Assembly (NCBI RefSeq): GCF_900176345.1
Contig: NZ_FWXU01000007.1
Coordinates: forward strand, 62,001 to 126,000
Length of the DNA stretch: 64,000 bases
Direction of reading: 5' to 3'
Source of the DNA: Rhizobium sp. RU36D
GTDB taxonomy: Bacteria > Pseudomonadota > Alphaproteobacteria > Rhizobiales > Rhizobiaceae
Positions 1 to 11,577 of the stretch are shown one piece after another. Position 1 is the first letter of the stretch; every line of letters begins with the position of its first letter. A program made the translations under genes and the position numbers. The notes below the pieces were generated by a model, which worked only from the letters and a program-made list of their open reading frames with translations, ran no database searches and was not told the DNA's origin.

Positions 1-567
1 GAGCACCATTCCACCAAAGTCCGACCAGAGGAAGTGCCCGATGGTTTCCGCCGGCTCCAGCCAGACGTCATCGTTCATCAACATGGCCGCAGCGCGCGGT
101 TGGGCAATGCGGAAGATGCGCTCGTCCGCCTGGCAGCTCGCCTCTCGATTGCCGCCGTCAAGCTTGTCGAGGCAGGCCATATGGCCCTGAAACCAGCTTT
201 GCATGGCCGTAAAGCTGGCTTCCGTGGTCTCGAGCACCCTCACTCGCCGGTCTGGAATGTCTGGGACATCACGAAGAAACTTGTAAGCGACAAGCTCCGC
301 GAGATAGGCCGTCGCGGTATTGCGACTGGCTGCCCCAAGCTTCATCACGGTTTCAATGAACCGTGTCGCCGTCAGTCCGGACAGCGGGTCATCCGGTTGT
401 CTCTGCAGCGACAGGGAAAACAGCGCGTGGGTCATCAGCCATTTGCGATGCGACGCCTTAAGCCGAGATAGTCGCGGGCTTTTGTCGTGTATGGCAATCA
501 AATGGCCTGCTATCCGCCGCTCGATTGCGGGGAAATCAGCATGGGTCAGGATCTGCTGGCGTGACAT
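1..567 (-). CDS. Hypothetical protein with a winged-helix-like segment (3' end beyond the window)
   Basis: Read on the minus strand, an open frame starts at the ATG at 567 (protein begins MSRQQILTHADF) and stays open to the left edge, so the C-terminus is missing and only 189 residues are visible. The middle part (ALFSLSLQRQPDDPLSGLTA, then SRNTATAYLAELVAYKF) looks like the helix-turn-helix and recognition helix of MarR/GntR-type winged helices, followed by a strand-like VRVLETTEASF. That suggests a regulator, but I do not recognise the family. Codon use matches the neighbours. The opposite-strand ORF at 34-471 is a shadow. Confidence 0.6.
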   Translation of the reverse strand, partial: MSRQQILTHADFPAIERRIAGHLIAIHDKSPRLSRLKASHRKWLMTHALFSLSLQRQPDDPLSGLTATRFIETVMKLGAASRNTATAYLAELVAYKFLRDVPDIPDRRVRVLETTEASFTAMQSWFQGHMACLDKLDGGNREASCQADERIFRIAQPRAAAMLMNDDVWLEPAETIGHFLWSDFGGMVL

Positions 568-714
568 CGGTCCGCGGACCAAATCATGTTCACTGTTCAG
601 TTGATGCATGTGCATGAGCCCAAGGGCCATTCTTTCGCTTTTGCCGCGCCGTCAGCGGCAGCATACCGACCCATATATAGGTGCTACACGATCCCGGTGA
701 AGATATCATTGCTG

Positions 715-1269
715 TTATTCGTGTCGTTTTGCCAGCTGATCCAGCTGCAGCTTGATCTCGGCCAGTTCCTTCAGCACCTGCATGTCGATCTTCTGGTGGA
801 GGGACAGGACCTCCAGTTCGGCCTTCAGGTTGACCTCATAGTCCTTCTGCGCCTCGAGCCGATCGCGTTCCGCCTGGCGGTTCTGCGACATCATGATGAT
901 CGGTGCCTGGATGGCTGCCAGCATCGACAGGATCAGATTTAGAAAGACAAAGGGGTAGGGGTCGAAGGCATCGGCCGCCAGCAAGTAAGTGTTCGTCACC
1001 GCCCAGACGACCAGGAACAGGCCGAAGCTGATGATGAAGCTCCAAGAACCGCCGATCCGGGCGATCGCATCGGCAAGGCGGTCGCCAAAACCGGCTTCGG
1101 CCCGAATCTGGGCATTGATATCGGTCGCCACGGTACGCCGCTCTACAGCCCGACGCAGGACCATGCGTTCGGTTTCGCCAAGCTCCTTGCCATCGGTATC
1201 GAGATGTTTGTGCAGTTGATCTGGCGATATCGGCATGGGCGCCCCACTGGTTTCGGTGGCAGATGGCAT
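715..1269 (-). CDS. DUF1003 family membrane protein
   Basis: A 184-residue protein with the layout of DUF1003. A soluble N-terminus is followed by two membrane segments (about residues 75-98, WSFIISFGLFLVVWAV, and 107-128, YPFVFLNLILSMLAAIQAPI) and a charged helical C-terminal tail rich in Glu, Lys and Arg. The PYPFVFLNLILS and IMMSQNRQAERDR stretches are the family hallmark. The function is unknown and it is probably an inner-membrane protein. A second in-frame Met at residue 12 could also be the start. It is transcribed divergently from nadE; the intervening ~140 bases must hold both promoters. Confidence 0.85.
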   Translation of the reverse strand: MPSATETSGAPMPISPDQLHKHLDTDGKELGETERMVLRRAVERRTVATDINAQIRAEAGFGDRLADAIARIGGSWSFIISFGLFLVVWAVTNTYLLAADAFDPYPFVFLNLILSMLAAIQAPIIMMSQNRQAERDRLEAQKDYEVNLKAELEVLSLHQKIDMQVLKELAEIKLQLDQLAKRHE

Positions 1270-1408
1270 ATTCCACGGAGCGCCAAACTGACAATAACAT
1301 TCTGCCGGGACAATGAAGGCCGGGATGAGGTGTGGGGCTTGCGGGAGGAATTGCCGATGCTGCCATCATTTCGTTGCTCAGGACCGCGCGGCGCGCTATT
1401 TGGTGCAC

Positions 1409-3085
1409 ATGACCGAAAACACACGCTCCGACATTCTGCGCATCGCGACCGCCCAGTTCAATCCCATTGTCGGCGATGTCGCCGGCAATCTCGCCCGCAT
1501 TCGCGAAGCGCGCCGCGAGGCCGCGTCGCAAGGGGCCGACCTCTTGTTGATGACGGAGCTCTTCATCTCCGGCTACCCGCCGGAAGACCTTGTGCTGAAA
1601 CCGTCCTTCCTGGCGGCCTGCCTGTCTGCTGTGGAGGAGCTTGCGACCGATACGGCGGATGGTGGTCCGGGTATCATTGTCGGCTTTCCGCGCCAGGGTG
1701 ATCTGGGCAGGCACAATTCGATTGCGGTGGTTGACGGAGGCCGGATCGTGGCGATCCGGGACAAGGTCGATCTGCCGAATTATGGCGAGTTCGACGAGAA
1801 GCGCGTCTTCGTGGCGGGAGAGATGCCGGGTCCGGTGAATTTCCGCGGCGTGCGCATCGGCATTCCGATCTGCGAAGATATCTGGGGTGACCTCGGGGTT
1901 TGCGAAACCCTGGCCGAGTCAGGCGCCGAAATGCTGCTGGTCCCCAATGGCTCGCCCTATTACCGCGGCAAGGTCGATATCCGCCACCAGGTGGTGCTGA
2001 AGCAGGTGATCGAGACGGGCCTGCCGATGGTCTATGCCAACCAGCTTGGTGGACAGGACGAACTGGTTTTTGACGGCGCGAGCTTCTGCTTCAATGCCGA
2101 CAAGACGCTGGCCTTCCAGATGAGCCAGTTCGAGGCGACGCTGTTCATTTCCACCTGGCGGCGCGAGAGCGATGGCTGGCGTTGCGATCAGGGGCCGCTC
2201 TCCCATATTCCCCAGGGAGAAGAAGCCGATTACCGCGCCTGCATGTTGGGCTTCCGCGACTACGTCAACAAGAACGGCTTCAAGAGCGTGGTGCTCGGGC
2301 TGTCCGGCGGCATCGATTCGGCCATCTGCGCGGCGATTGCCGTGGATGCGCTTGGCGAAGAGCGTGTCCGCACCGTCATGCTGCCCTATCGCTACACCTC
2401 GGAGGAGTCCTTCACCGACGCTGCCGCCTGCGCCAAGGCGCTCGGATGCCATTACGACATCGTGCCGATCTCAGAGCCAGTGGAAGGGTTTCTGTCCTCG
2501 CTTGCGGATATGTTCGAGGGCACCGAAGCGGGGATCACGGAGGAAAACCTGCAGAGCCGTACCCGTGGTACGATCCTGATGGCGATCTCCAACAAGTTCG
2601 GCTCGATGGTCGTCACGACAGGCAACAAGTCGGAAATGTCCGTTGGCTATGCGACGCTCTATGGCGACATGAATGGCGGGTTCAATCCGATCAAGGACCT
2701 CTACAAAATGCAGGTCTACGCCCTGTCGGCCTGGCGCAACACGCATGTGCCACCGGGCGCTCTCGGACCTTCAGGCGAGGTCATTCCGGCCAATATCCTG
2801 TCCAAGGCACCTTCGGCCGAGCTTCGCCCCAACCAGACCGACCAGGATTCGCTGCCGCCTTATCCCGTGCTGGACGATATCCTGGAATGCCTGGTCGAGA
2901 AGGAAATGTCCGTCGAGGATATCGTCGAGCGTGGCCATGACATCGCGACGGTTCACCGCGTGGAGCATCTGCTCTATCTGGCGGAATATAAGCGCCGGCA
3001 GTCGGCGCCGGGCGTGAAGATCACCAAGAAAAACTTCGGGCGCGACAGGCGCTATCCGATCACCAACAGATTCCGCGACCGCTGA
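1409..3085 (+). CDS. nadE: Glutamine-dependent NAD+ synthetase
   Basis: Amidates deamido-NAD to NAD+ using glutamine and ATP, the last step of NAD biosynthesis in the cytoplasm. The 558-residue protein has an N-terminal nitrilase-type glutaminase domain with the catalytic triad Glu50 (LLMTELF), Lys119 ([10 protein letters not shown]) and Cys155 (GIPICEDIW). The C-terminal synthetase domain carries the SGGIDS pyrophosphate-binding loop at residues 299-304. The frame is open upstream to 1313, but the family N-terminus (a beta strand, [13 protein letters not shown]) fits the ATG at 1409. A TolB-like gene follows 32 bases downstream, probably co-transcribed. Confidence 0.95.
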   Translation: MTENTRSDILRIATAQFNPIVGDVAGNLARIREARREAASQGADLLLMTELFISGYPPEDLVLKPSFLAACLSAVEELATDTADGGPGIIVGFPRQGDLGRHNSIAVVDGGRIVAIRDKVDLPNYGEFDEKRVFVAGEMPGPVNFRGVRIGIPICEDIWGDLGVCETLAESGAEMLLVPNGSPYYRGKVDIRHQVVLKQVIETGLPMVYANQLGGQDELVFDGASFCFNADKTLAFQMSQFEATLFISTWRRESDGWRCDQGPLSHIPQGEEADYRACMLGFRDYVNKNGFKSVVLGLSGGIDSAICAAIAVDALGEERVRTVMLPYRYTSEESFTDAAACAKALGCHYDIVPISEPVEGFLSSLADMFEGTEAGITEENLQSRTRGTILMAISNKFGSMVVTTGNKSEMSVGYATLYGDMNGGFNPIKDLYKMQVYALSAWRNTHVPPGALGPSGEVIPANILSKAPSAELRPNQTDQDSLPPYPVLDDILECLVEKEMSVEDIVERGHDIATVHRVEHLLYLAEYKRRQSAPGVKITKKNFGRDRRYPITNRFRDR

Positions 3086-3117
3086 GGCGGCCGTGGCGAC
3101 ACCGGGGAGGGTGTGGC

Positions 3118-3945
3118 ATGCGCAGTTCGGTCGAGATCTTCAATATCGATACCCGCGAGACACGGGTGGTTTTCCAGACGGAGCTTCTGATCGAGGCGCC
3201 GAACTGGACGCCTGATGGTGCGGCCTTGCTGGTCAACGGCGATGGCGGGTTATACCGGCTGGCGCTTGATGGCCTGCCACAGCTTCAGCAGATCGATCTC
3301 GGCTTCGCCACGCAAATCAACAACGACCACGGCATTTCGCCCGATGGCATCCAGATCGTGATCTCGGACAAGGTGGAGCACGGAAAATCCTGCATTTACG
3401 TGCTGCCTTCCGCAGGCGGCGTGCCGCGGCAGGTTACCGCGCTGACGCCATCCTACTGGCACGGCTGGTCTCCCAATGGACAGACCCTTGCCTATTGCGG
3501 CATCCGCAACGACCTCTTCGACATCTACACCATTCCGGTTGATGGCGGCGAGGAGACGCGGCTGACCCACGGCGAGGGACGGAACGACGGACCCGACTAT
3601 TCGCCCTGTGGTACATGGATCTACTTCAACTCCAGCCGCACCGGCCTGATGCAGATCTGGCGGATGCGCACCGATGGCTCGGAGCTGGAGCGGCTGACCC
3701 ATGACGACCTTGGCGACTGGTTCCCGCATCCTTCGCCCCGCGGCGACAAGGTATTGCTGATTTCCTATGCTCCTGATGTCTTCGACCATCCGCGCGACCG
3801 CGATGTGTTGATGCGGCTGATGAACCCCGATGGTTCGGATCTCGAAACCCTGTTCCCGCTGTTTGGCGGGCAGGGATCGATCAACGTGCCGAACTGGTCG
3901 CCCGATGGCAGCTCGTTCGCCTATGTTCGGTATTTTCCGGTCTAG
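3118..3945 (+). CDS. TolB-like WD40/PD40 beta-propeller protein
   Basis: A 275-residue protein built of repeated PD40 (TolB-type) blades. Repeated Ser-Pro-Asp/Asn-Gly turns are visible ([50 protein letters not shown]), each followed by a beta strand. It is shorter than TolB (about 430 residues) and has no signal peptide or TolB N-terminal domain, so it is not the Tol-Pal TolB itself and is probably cytoplasmic. The start has a strong purine-rich ribosome binding site (GGGGAGGG) about 8 bases upstream. The substrate or partner is not evident. It lies just downstream of nadE. Confidence 0.8.
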   Translation: MRSSVEIFNIDTRETRVVFQTELLIEAPNWTPDGAALLVNGDGGLYRLALDGLPQLQQIDLGFATQINNDHGISPDGIQIVISDKVEHGKSCIYVLPSAGGVPRQVTALTPSYWHGWSPNGQTLAYCGIRNDLFDIYTIPVDGGEETRLTHGEGRNDGPDYSPCGTWIYFNSSRTGLMQIWRMRTDGSELERLTHDDLGDWFPHPSPRGDKVLLISYAPDVFDHPRDRDVLMRLMNPDGSDLETLFPLFGGQGSINVPNWSPDGSSFAYVRYFPV

Positions 3946-3993
3946 ATTTTCGATGTCGCATTCCTGGCTTGCCTGCCTCTGACACGCTGATAA

Positions 3994-4971
<978 letters not shown>

Positions 4972-4986
4972 AGACTTGGCACCAAG

Positions 4987-6087
4987 CTATTGCTGCAGCG
5001 GCTGCGGTCCCGGTGACGCGGGGTTTCGCAGGTCTATGCTGCTGGTTTCAGCCGGCAGGAAGGCGGGGCCGACGCGCCGAACCTTTTCGCGGCTCGGGTC
5101 ATAGGCACGTTCCTGAGGCTGTGGGATATCGGACTGCGCCTTGGCGGCGGGCTCCATGGTGCCACGGATCTCGGTGATGGCCGAATAGCTTTGCTGCGGC
5201 TCGTCCTTGGGCTTCTGGGATTGCAGCACGCGGCGGTGATAGTCCGCCAGATTGCAGCTGCAGGCAGGCTTTTCGCCCGGCGGACGGCTCAGATAGGCGA
5301 AGGCGTTCGGCAGGCTGCGATAGGGCTCGCCGGTGACCGCCGATACCATATCGGCGCTCTCCTGCGTCAGCAGCTGGTGATAGAACAGCTCGGTCGAGGT
5401 GCCCGGGCACATCTGGCTGCACTGCTCCGCGTCGCGGCGGAAGTTGAGTGGCGAGGCCGCGGATGAAATTGGGAAGAACGAACCGTCGCAGGTGCTGACG
5501 CACATGGTGCGCAATTGCCCCTGGCGGCTGCCGTCGAGGTTCGCTTCTGGGTGTGGTAGGGTGTATTCTCTACCGATCGCTGCCGTCTGGGAGAAATCCG
5601 GTACCGAGGTCAAGGCACGCGGCAGCTGCGGGCCCTGCATTTGCCTTGGCGCAAGGGTCACCTCGCTGGTCGGCTCGGCATTGCAGCCATTGGTATCGAG
5701 TGCAGCGAGCAGCCGCGAACGCGCGGGACCGCCTGATATCGTTCCGAGCAGCGCGTCGCGCTTTTGCGTCAGGATGCGCTTGTTGTCTTCCATGCGCTGA
5801 AGCGCGGTCGACAGCTCGTTGCAGGCGTTCTTGCCGTCGCTGCCATAGGTAATGATGCTGCCGCCGCAGTTCAGGCGCTGCATGTCCTGCCGCGCCTTCC
5901 GGATCTCGAAATTCTGCTTTGTGACGGCACTCGAATAGCGGCGGGCTTCGCGGCTGTTGGATGTGACGACGGGTGCAGAGGCGAGACTGGCGCGCAGCTT
6001 GTCGCAGATCACCGAGGCTTGCGCCTCGATCGTCTGGCAGCCGAGAGCGGCCACCAAGAACAGCGCTATCCGTCGACCTTGCGTCAC
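4987..6087 (-). CDS. DUF2865 domain-containing exported protein
   Basis: A 366-residue protein with an N-terminal signal peptide (RRIALFLVAALGCQTIEAQAS). A predicted helical segment is followed by the Cys-rich DUF2865 region: RTMCVSTCDGSFFPISSA, then a DAEQCSQMCP segment and PACSCNLADY. Six or more cysteines in closely spaced pairs suggest periplasmic disulfides. The C-terminus is charged and Pro/Gln-rich, probably disordered. The function is unknown; the family is typical of Rhizobiales. It converges on bluB with only 15 bases between the stop codons. Confidence 0.85.
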   Translation of the reverse strand: MTQGRRIALFLVAALGCQTIEAQASVICDKLRASLASAPVVTSNSREARRYSSAVTKQNFEIRKARQDMQRLNCGGSIITYGSDGKNACNELSTALQRMEDNKRILTQKRDALLGTISGGPARSRLLAALDTNGCNAEPTSEVTLAPRQMQGPQLPRALTSVPDFSQTAAIGREYTLPHPEANLDGSRQGQLRTMCVSTCDGSFFPISSAASPLNFRRDAEQCSQMCPGTSTELFYHQLLTQESADMVSAVTGEPYRSLPNAFAYLSRPPGEKPACSCNLADYHRRVLQSQKPKDEPQQSYSAITEIRGTMEPAAKAQSDIPQPQERAYDPSREKVRRVGPAFLPAETSSIDLRNPASPGPQPLQQ

Positions 6088-6253
6088 GCGGTCTTCCCCA
6101 TTGCGGCATCGAGCGGGATTAGTTTTCAGGCGTCATACACCCAACATTATGTCCATTATAGGGGCAAGCGGATGGCGCGCCAACAGCTTATGCTGATTTA
6201 CCTTAACACGATCACGTGTCGGTTTTGACAGGGCGCGCCATTGTCTGCTTGGA

Positions 6254-6898
6254 TCAGGCTGCGTGCAGTGCCTGCAGGCGGACCGGTTCGGCGACGACCG
6301 AGCCGTCGATATCCGCGACAGCCTTCATGCGGGACAGCAAGTCTTCATCGACCTGCCAGGCGATCGCGACGGCAAAGACCGAGCCGATACGGCGGGGGTC
6401 ACTGATCCGTTCCCCGGGGCATCCCATGCGACGGAACATGCGCTCCAGGAAGACGTCGGTGACGGTGACGATATGGCTGAGGCCCGAGGCAATGCCGAGT
6501 TCGCCGACGCCGCACATGAGTTCGGCCGCCGCCATCGTCACCTGGTTGGAGCCGCGATCCTGCGAAATCTCAGGCTCGATGCAAAAGCGGCTGGATTCCC
6601 AGATGGCCGCGCTGCGGATCTCCGGCTTGTCCCCGAGAAGGCTCGGGAATGTATCGTCCAGCATGTTGGGGCCTAGGGTCGGCAGGAGCCGCAAGGCGCC
6701 GCGCAGGTCGCCGGTATGTTCGTCGTGGGAGAGAACATAGGTCGGATTGGCATCGTCGTATCCGTCGATCTCGTAGTCGCCCTGGATGGCGACGTCCCAT
6801 TTCAGGAGATCGTGAAACACACGTTTGCGCAGCCTGAACATCTGATCCAGGGCGGCGGCATGGCGGTCGCGATTGGCAGTGTTTACGATTGTTATCAT
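6254..6898 (-). CDS. Acyl-homoserine-lactone synthase (LuxI family)
   Basis: Makes an acyl-homoserine lactone signal from S-adenosylmethionine and an acyl-ACP. The 214-residue protein has the invariant LuxI residues in order: Arg24 and Phe28 (RLRKRVF), Trp34, Asp45 and Asp48 (EIDGYDD), Arg70 (DLRGALRLLP), and Glu101/Arg104 (WESSRF). The start chosen is the ATG at 6898, preceded by GGGAG 7 bases upstream; the longer frame to 6985 adds an unrelated leader. It lies 120 bases downstream of a luxR gene on the same strand, forming a quorum-sensing pair. The acyl chain specificity cannot be read from the sequence. Confidence 0.93.
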   Translation of the reverse strand: MITIVNTANRDRHAAALDQMFRLRKRVFHDLLKWDVAIQGDYEIDGYDDANPTYVLSHDEHTGDLRGALRLLPTLGPNMLDDTFPSLLGDKPEIRSAAIWESSRFCIEPEISQDRGSNQVTMAAAELMCGVGELGIASGLSHIVTVTDVFLERMFRRMGCPGERISDPRRIGSVFAVAIAWQVDEDLLSRMKAVADIDGSVVAEPVRLQALHAA

Positions 6899-7018
6899 TG
6901 GAGAACTCCCGATTGTGTTGCGGGAGCAAAATGAAATTGTTAGGAAAATATTGATACTGGCGGTAGCGACAAGTTGATAATGCAATTATAAGTAATATAT
7001 GTGAGTATTTAAGAATTT

Positions 7019-7813
7019 TCAGGGGCGGGCGATCAGGCCTTCCCAGATGGCCTTGGCGACAGCCTGGGCATTGGTAACCACATCAAGCTTGCGTCGGGCG
7101 TTAGCCATGAAAAACCGCACCGTGCGCTCGGAGATGCCAAGGATAGCGGCGATTTCCCAGTAGCTTTTGCCCGCAGCCGCCCAAGCCAGCGTTTCGCGCT
7201 CGCGCTCCGTCAGCCCAGGCGTCTCCCTGGCGCCGCCCGATGTGCGTCCGTCCAGCAAGGCCGCGTGGAACTGCGCGGCCAGCGCCTGGATGTCGCGGCC
7301 GTAAAGACGGCAGAACTGCCGCCAGTCCCGATGGGTCGATGCCATGCTTATCGACAAGAGCGCCGAGCGTCCTGCCCTTGATGGCAATGGGAAGGTCAAT
7401 CCGTCCTCGGGAAGCCCAAGCTGGCTCAAGCGTGCGGCGATCAAGGCTGCCTTTGGCTCCATAGCGATCAGCCGGTTCCAGTCGAGTGGCCGCACGGCAT
7501 TGGTCGCGGCCGATAGGACTGACGTCAGCAAGGGCGTGCCCAGATCCGCCAAGGCGGCCGCCTGCTGTCTGGTCAGTGTGTGATGCAGCCGATTGATCTG
7601 CATGGACAAGGGCGACAATCTCGCATCGACATAGATGACCTGGGCAATGCCGTAGGTGTCTTGGAGCCTGTGGAAGAAGTCGTCGGGGTTGGGCAGTTTT
7701 TCGTTTTCGAGCCAGTCCAGCAGATCGAAATATCGACTTTGGCTCATCGCCGCCCTCATGAATCCATGGGTTTTAACTTGGGCGGCGGCAGAAGGTATGT
7801 CCAGTGCAATCAT
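7019..7813 (-). CDS. LuxR-family transcriptional regulator paired with the AHL synthase
   Basis: A 264-residue protein. The N-terminal ~170 residues are in the position of the autoinducer-binding domain, and the C-terminus is a clear LuxR helix-turn-helix (LTERERETLAWAAAGKSYWE, then IAAILGISERTVRFFMANAR). It is probably the receptor for the signal made by the adjacent luxI-type gene. Trp residues occur, but I do not find the usual Tyr/Asp-Pro combination that contacts the lactone in TraR-type proteins, so the ligand pocket appears divergent. Alternative in-frame Met codons lie at residues 19 and 23. Confidence 0.88.
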   Translation of the reverse strand: MIALDIPSAAAQVKTHGFMRAAMSQSRYFDLLDWLENEKLPNPDDFFHRLQDTYGIAQVIYVDARLSPLSMQINRLHHTLTRQQAAALADLGTPLLTSVLSAATNAVRPLDWNRLIAMEPKAALIAARLSQLGLPEDGLTFPLPSRAGRSALLSISMASTHRDWRQFCRLYGRDIQALAAQFHAALLDGRTSGGARETPGLTERERETLAWAAAGKSYWEIAAILGISERTVRFFMANARRKLDVVTNAQAVAKAIWEGLIARP

Positions 7814-7944
7814 CGGGCATGGCGTGGCATGCGGCGTCCGTGCACAATTTCTATTGTTGGTTTACCTGCGCGTTGGGCATGGCGAACCGGCCTCATGAAA
7901 AGCAGCGGCGGATCGAGATCAATCCGCCACTCGCTCATCTGTTC

Positions 7945-10257
7945 TCAAGCGATCTGCGATGCCTCGACCACGGCCAGCGCCGCCATGTTGACGACCCCGC
8001 GCGAGGTGACTGAGGTGGAGAGGATATGCGCCGGCATCGCGGCTCCAAGCAGGATGGGGCCGACATGCAGTGCATCCATCATGGTGCGGACGATGCCGAG
8101 GGAAATGTTGGCGGCGTCGAGATTGGGGAAGACCAGGAGATTGGCTTCGCCGCTCAGCGTGCTGTTGGGCATGGCGCGCTTTCGCAAGGTTTCCGACAGA
8201 GCGGAGCCGCCCTGCATTTCGCCGTCCACTTCCAGCTCCGGGGCACGTTCGCGGATCAGCTTCAATGCATCGCGCATCTTTCGGGCGCTGGCGGAATCGC
8301 GGGATCCGAAATTCGAATGCGACAGCAGGGCGGCCTTAGGGTCGATGCCGAAGCGGCGGATTTCCTGGGCCGCTAGAATGGTCATTTCTGCGATCTCGGC
8401 GGCTGATGGATCTTCGTTGACGAAGGTATCGGTGAAGAAGATCGCGCCGCGCTGGGAAATCAGGAGGCTGAGGCCGGAAAGGGCGCAAACGCCCGGCTTC
8501 TTGCCGATGATCTGGCTGACATCGCGCAGATGCCGGTCGAAGCCGCCTTCCACGCCGCAGATCAATGCATCGGCCTCGCCGCGCTTTACGGCAAGGGCTG
8601 CGATGACCGTGTTGTTGGTGCGTACGATGGTGCGGGCTGCTTCCGGGTTGATGCCGTCACGCCCCACAAGGGCGAAATAGTCGTCGACATAGTCGCGGTA
8701 GCGCGGATCGTCTTCCGGGTTGATCAGTTCGAAATCGGTGCCGGGGCGGATGCGCAGGCCATAGCGCTGCAGCCGGGTCTCGATGATCTGCGGACGGCCG
8801 ATCAGGATCGGTTTGCCGGTGCCTTCTTCGAGCAGCACCTGGGCGGCGCGCAGTACCCGTTCGTCTTCGCCTTCGGCGAAGATGACGCGCTTGTTGCCGG
8901 CAAGGCGGGCCGCTGTGAAGATCGGCTTCATCACGAAGCCGGAGCGGAAGACGAAGCGGTTCAGGGTGTCGAGATAGGTGTCGAAATCGGCGATCGGCCG
9001 GGTCGCGACGCCGCTTTCGGCGGCAGCCTTGGCCACAGCCGGAGCGATCCGGAGGATCAGCCGGGGGTCGAAGGGCGAAGGGATGAGATAGTTCGGTCCG
9101 AAGGTCGGCGATTCCCCTGTATAGGCGCGGGCAGCCACTTCCGAGACTTCTTCGCGTGCCAGCGCGGCAATGGCGCGCACGGCCGCCATCTTCATCTCTT
9201 CATTGATGGTGGTGGCGCCGCAATCCAGTGCGCCACGGAAGATATAGGGGAAGCAGAGGACGTTGTTGACCTGGTTAGGGAAATCGGAGCGACCGGTGCA
9301 GATCATCGCATCGGGGCGGGCAGCGCGGGCCTCTTCGGGCATGATTTCGGGCTTCGGGTTTGCCAGCGCCATGATCAGCGGGCTGGGGCCCATGCGGGCC
9401 AGCAATTCCGGCTTCAGCACGCCGGCGGCGGAAAGCCCCAGGAACACGTCGGCGCCGTCGATGCTCTCGGCCAGCACGCGCTTGTCGCTGTCCTGGGCGT
9501 AGATTTCCTTCCACGGGTCCATCAACTCGTTGCGACCCTTGTAGACAAGGCCCTCGATGTCATGGACCCAGATGTTCTCGCGTTTGGCACCGAGCGTGAC
9601 GAGCAGGTTGAGGCAGGCCAGTGCTGCGGCACCGGCGCCCGACGCGACGATTTTCACGTCCTCGATCTTTTTGCCGGCGAGTTCCAGGCCGTTCAGGATG
9701 GCCGCTGCAACGATGATGGCCGTGCCATGCTGGTCGTCGTGGAAGACCGGGATGTTCATTTTCTCGCGCAGCTGTGCCTCGACCTCGAAGCATTCCGGCG
9801 CCTTGATGTCTTCCAGATTGATGCCACCGAACGTCGGTTCCAGCGCGGCGACCGTCGACACCATGGCCGGCACCGTGGCGGCGTCGATCTCGATGTCGAA
9901 GACGTCGATGCCGGCGAACTTCTTGAACAGCACGGCCTTGCCTTCCATGACCGGCTTGGAGGCCAGCGGACCGATATTGCCAAGACCGAGCACGGCGGTG
10001 CCGTTCGACACCACGGCGACCAGGTTGCCGCGCGCCGTATAATCGGCTGCGCTATCGGGATTGTCGCGAATGGCAAGGCAGGGTGCGGCGACACCCGGCG
10101 AATAGGCAAGCGCCAGGTCTCGCTGGTTGCCGAGCGGCTTGGTGGCCTGGATCTCGAGCTTCCCGGGGCGGGGATAGCGGTGATAAAACAGCGCCTGCTC
10201 ATCCAGATCCGCGGATGCGGGAGTAGGCTGCGTCTTGTTCACTTCCGGAGCGTTCAT
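7945..10257 (-). CDS. maeB: NAD(P)-dependent malic enzyme with C-terminal phosphotransacetylase-like domain
   Basis: Oxidatively decarboxylates malate to pyruvate, supplying pyruvate during growth on C4-dicarboxylates. The 770-residue length and two-part layout match rhizobial Dme/Tme. The N-terminal malic enzyme domain (about 1-430) carries [31 protein letters not shown] and a Rossmann region [13 protein letters not shown]. The C-terminal ~330 residues (from about [20 protein letters not shown]) resemble phosphate acetyltransferase and act as a regulatory domain in this family. NAD versus NADP preference (dme versus tme) cannot be told here. The long ORF on the other strand is a shadow. Confidence 0.95.
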   Translation of the reverse strand: MNAPEVNKTQPTPASADLDEQALFYHRYPRPGKLEIQATKPLGNQRDLALAYSPGVAAPCLAIRDNPDSAADYTARGNLVAVVSNGTAVLGLGNIGPLASKPVMEGKAVLFKKFAGIDVFDIEIDAATVPAMVSTVAALEPTFGGINLEDIKAPECFEVEAQLREKMNIPVFHDDQHGTAIIVAAAILNGLELAGKKIEDVKIVASGAGAAALACLNLLVTLGAKRENIWVHDIEGLVYKGRNELMDPWKEIYAQDSDKRVLAESIDGADVFLGLSAAGVLKPELLARMGPSPLIMALANPKPEIMPEEARAARPDAMICTGRSDFPNQVNNVLCFPYIFRGALDCGATTINEEMKMAAVRAIAALAREEVSEVAARAYTGESPTFGPNYLIPSPFDPRLILRIAPAVAKAAAESGVATRPIADFDTYLDTLNRFVFRSGFVMKPIFTAARLAGNKRVIFAEGEDERVLRAAQVLLEEGTGKPILIGRPQIIETRLQRYGLRIRPGTDFELINPEDDPRYRDYVDDYFALVGRDGINPEAARTIVRTNNTVIAALAVKRGEADALICGVEGGFDRHLRDVSQIIGKKPGVCALSGLSLLISQRGAIFFTDTFVNEDPSAAEIAEMTILAAQEIRRFGIDPKAALLSHSNFGSRDSASARKMRDALKLIRERAPELEVDGEMQGGSALSETLRKRAMPNSTLSGEANLLVFPNLDAANISLGIVRTMMDALHVGPILLGAAMPAHILSTSVTSRGVVNMAALAVVEASQIA

Positions 10258-10540
10258 CGGGGTCCACCAGTCTCGTCAATCGGGCTACGAATCCTTGAAT
10301 ACACGAAATGGCGTCAAGGGGGAGTATGCACGCCGCCGAAGGGCGGGATTTGACTGATCAAATCGTTGTTGCAGCGCGATGTACTGGACGCATATGCGTC
10401 ACCGTCTGCGACTTACTGCCAGGTTTATTGCCGTCCGTTTCAAAATACTGGCCGCATCAGGTCTGCTCGCAGAGGGAGGATTCCCGGCCTGCCGCGACAA
10501 AATTCCGGTCATGTCATCATCCTGAAACAAGAGTCTGGTC
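10258..10540. other. Intergenic region, malic enzyme / metallophosphoesterase (divergent)
   Basis: About 280 bases between two divergently transcribed genes. Short frames occur on both strands but none has protein-like composition or a convincing ribosome binding site. It presumably holds both promoters; I could not pick out a strong -35/-10 pair. Confidence 0.5.
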
Positions 10541-11428
10541 TTGGAAACGCAGTTTGAAGGACGTGAAAGGACCACGCCGGTGAGCGGGCAAGGCGAGATC
10601 AAGCATTTCAGGACGTTGTTCATCTCGGATGTCCATCTCGGGTCCAAGGCCGCAAAGGCGGATTTTCTTCTGGACTTCCTGCGCATTCACGAAGCCGACA
10701 CCATTTTCCTCGTGGGCGATATCGTTGATGGCTGGCGCTTGAAGCGCAGCTGGTACTGGCCGCAGGATTGCAATGACGTGGTGCAGAAACTGCTGCGCAA
10801 GGCGCGCAAGGGGACGCGCATCGTCTATATTCCCGGCAATCACGACGAGTTTCTCCGAGGCTTTCCGGGAACCCATTTCGGCGGCATCGAAGTTGCCGAG
10901 CGGATGATCCACGAGGCCGCGGACGGCAAGAAATATCTGGTTCTTCATGGCGACGAGTTTGACGTCGTGGTGCGCAATGCCCGGTTGCTCGCCTATCTCG
11001 GGGACTGGGCCTATGATGCGGCGATTTCGATCAATCTGGTCCTGGCGGCCATCCGCCGCAAGCTCGGCATGCCGTACTGGTCCTTCTCTGCCTGGGCCAA
11101 GCTGCAGGTCAAGCAGGCCGTCAATTTTATCGGCGAGTTCCAGAACGTGGTGGCCGAGGAGGCGCGGCGCAACCATGTCGACGGCGTAATCTGCGGCCAT
11201 ATCCACCATGCCGTGATGGAAGATATCGACGGCATTCATTACATCAATACCGGTGACTGGGTGGAAAGCTGCACGGCCATTGCCGAGCATCACGACGGTC
11301 GCTTCGAACTGATTTCCTGGGGCCACATGATCAGCGCAAGGCAGAAGCCCAAGCTGAAGGCGGTGCCGCTTGCCCTGCCCAAGCCAAAGGAGCACGCGGC
11401 CGAGGACGTCGAGGCGCAGGTTGCCTAA
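10541..11428 (+). CDS. UDP-2,3-diacylglucosamine diphosphatase-like metallophosphoesterase
   Basis: A 295-residue calcineurin-like phosphoesterase. Its metal-binding motifs are FISDVHLGS (Asp-x-His), VGDIVDGW (Gly-Asp), PGNHDEF (Gly-Asn-His-Asp), VLHGDEFD and CGHIHHA (Gly-His-x-His). The spacing resembles the LpxH-like family that cleaves UDP-diacylglucosamine in lipid A synthesis, but this longer rhizobial type may have another lipid-linked substrate. The start is uncertain: TTG at 10541 gives the longest frame, while GTG at 10580 has a better ribosome binding site (AAAGGA, 9 bases upstream) and gives 282 residues. Confidence 0.85.
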   Translation: METQFEGRERTTPVSGQGEIKHFRTLFISDVHLGSKAAKADFLLDFLRIHEADTIFLVGDIVDGWRLKRSWYWPQDCNDVVQKLLRKARKGTRIVYIPGNHDEFLRGFPGTHFGGIEVAERMIHEAADGKKYLVLHGDEFDVVVRNARLLAYLGDWAYDAAISINLVLAAIRRKLGMPYWSFSAWAKLQVKQAVNFIGEFQNVVAEEARRNHVDGVICGHIHHAVMEDIDGIHYINTGDWVESCTAIAEHHDGRFELISWGHMISARQKPKLKAVPLALPKPKEHAAEDVEAQVA

Positions 11429-11577
11429 AGGGCCAGCCACTCCCGATGGTATCAGGTTGCTGACGAATTGTGTCAGTTACCGCTAACATCGTGACCGGCG
11501 GGGCTGCCTTGGACATAGGAATGCCGCAAGGAGGGTGCTAAGTTCAGCACCATATTCCGAGCCGGATTCTCCTTCCC

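Noticed and set aside
6957-6973. Possible lux box in the luxR-luxI intergenic region
   Set aside because: The GC-rich island CTGGCGGTAGCGACAAG lies at a plausible distance from the luxI start, but its dyad symmetry is poor.
8530-10353. Long open frame (607 codons) on the plus strand opposite the malic enzyme gene
   Set aside because: It is the antisense shadow of maeB; high GC creates long antisense frames. Its translation has no recognisable domains.
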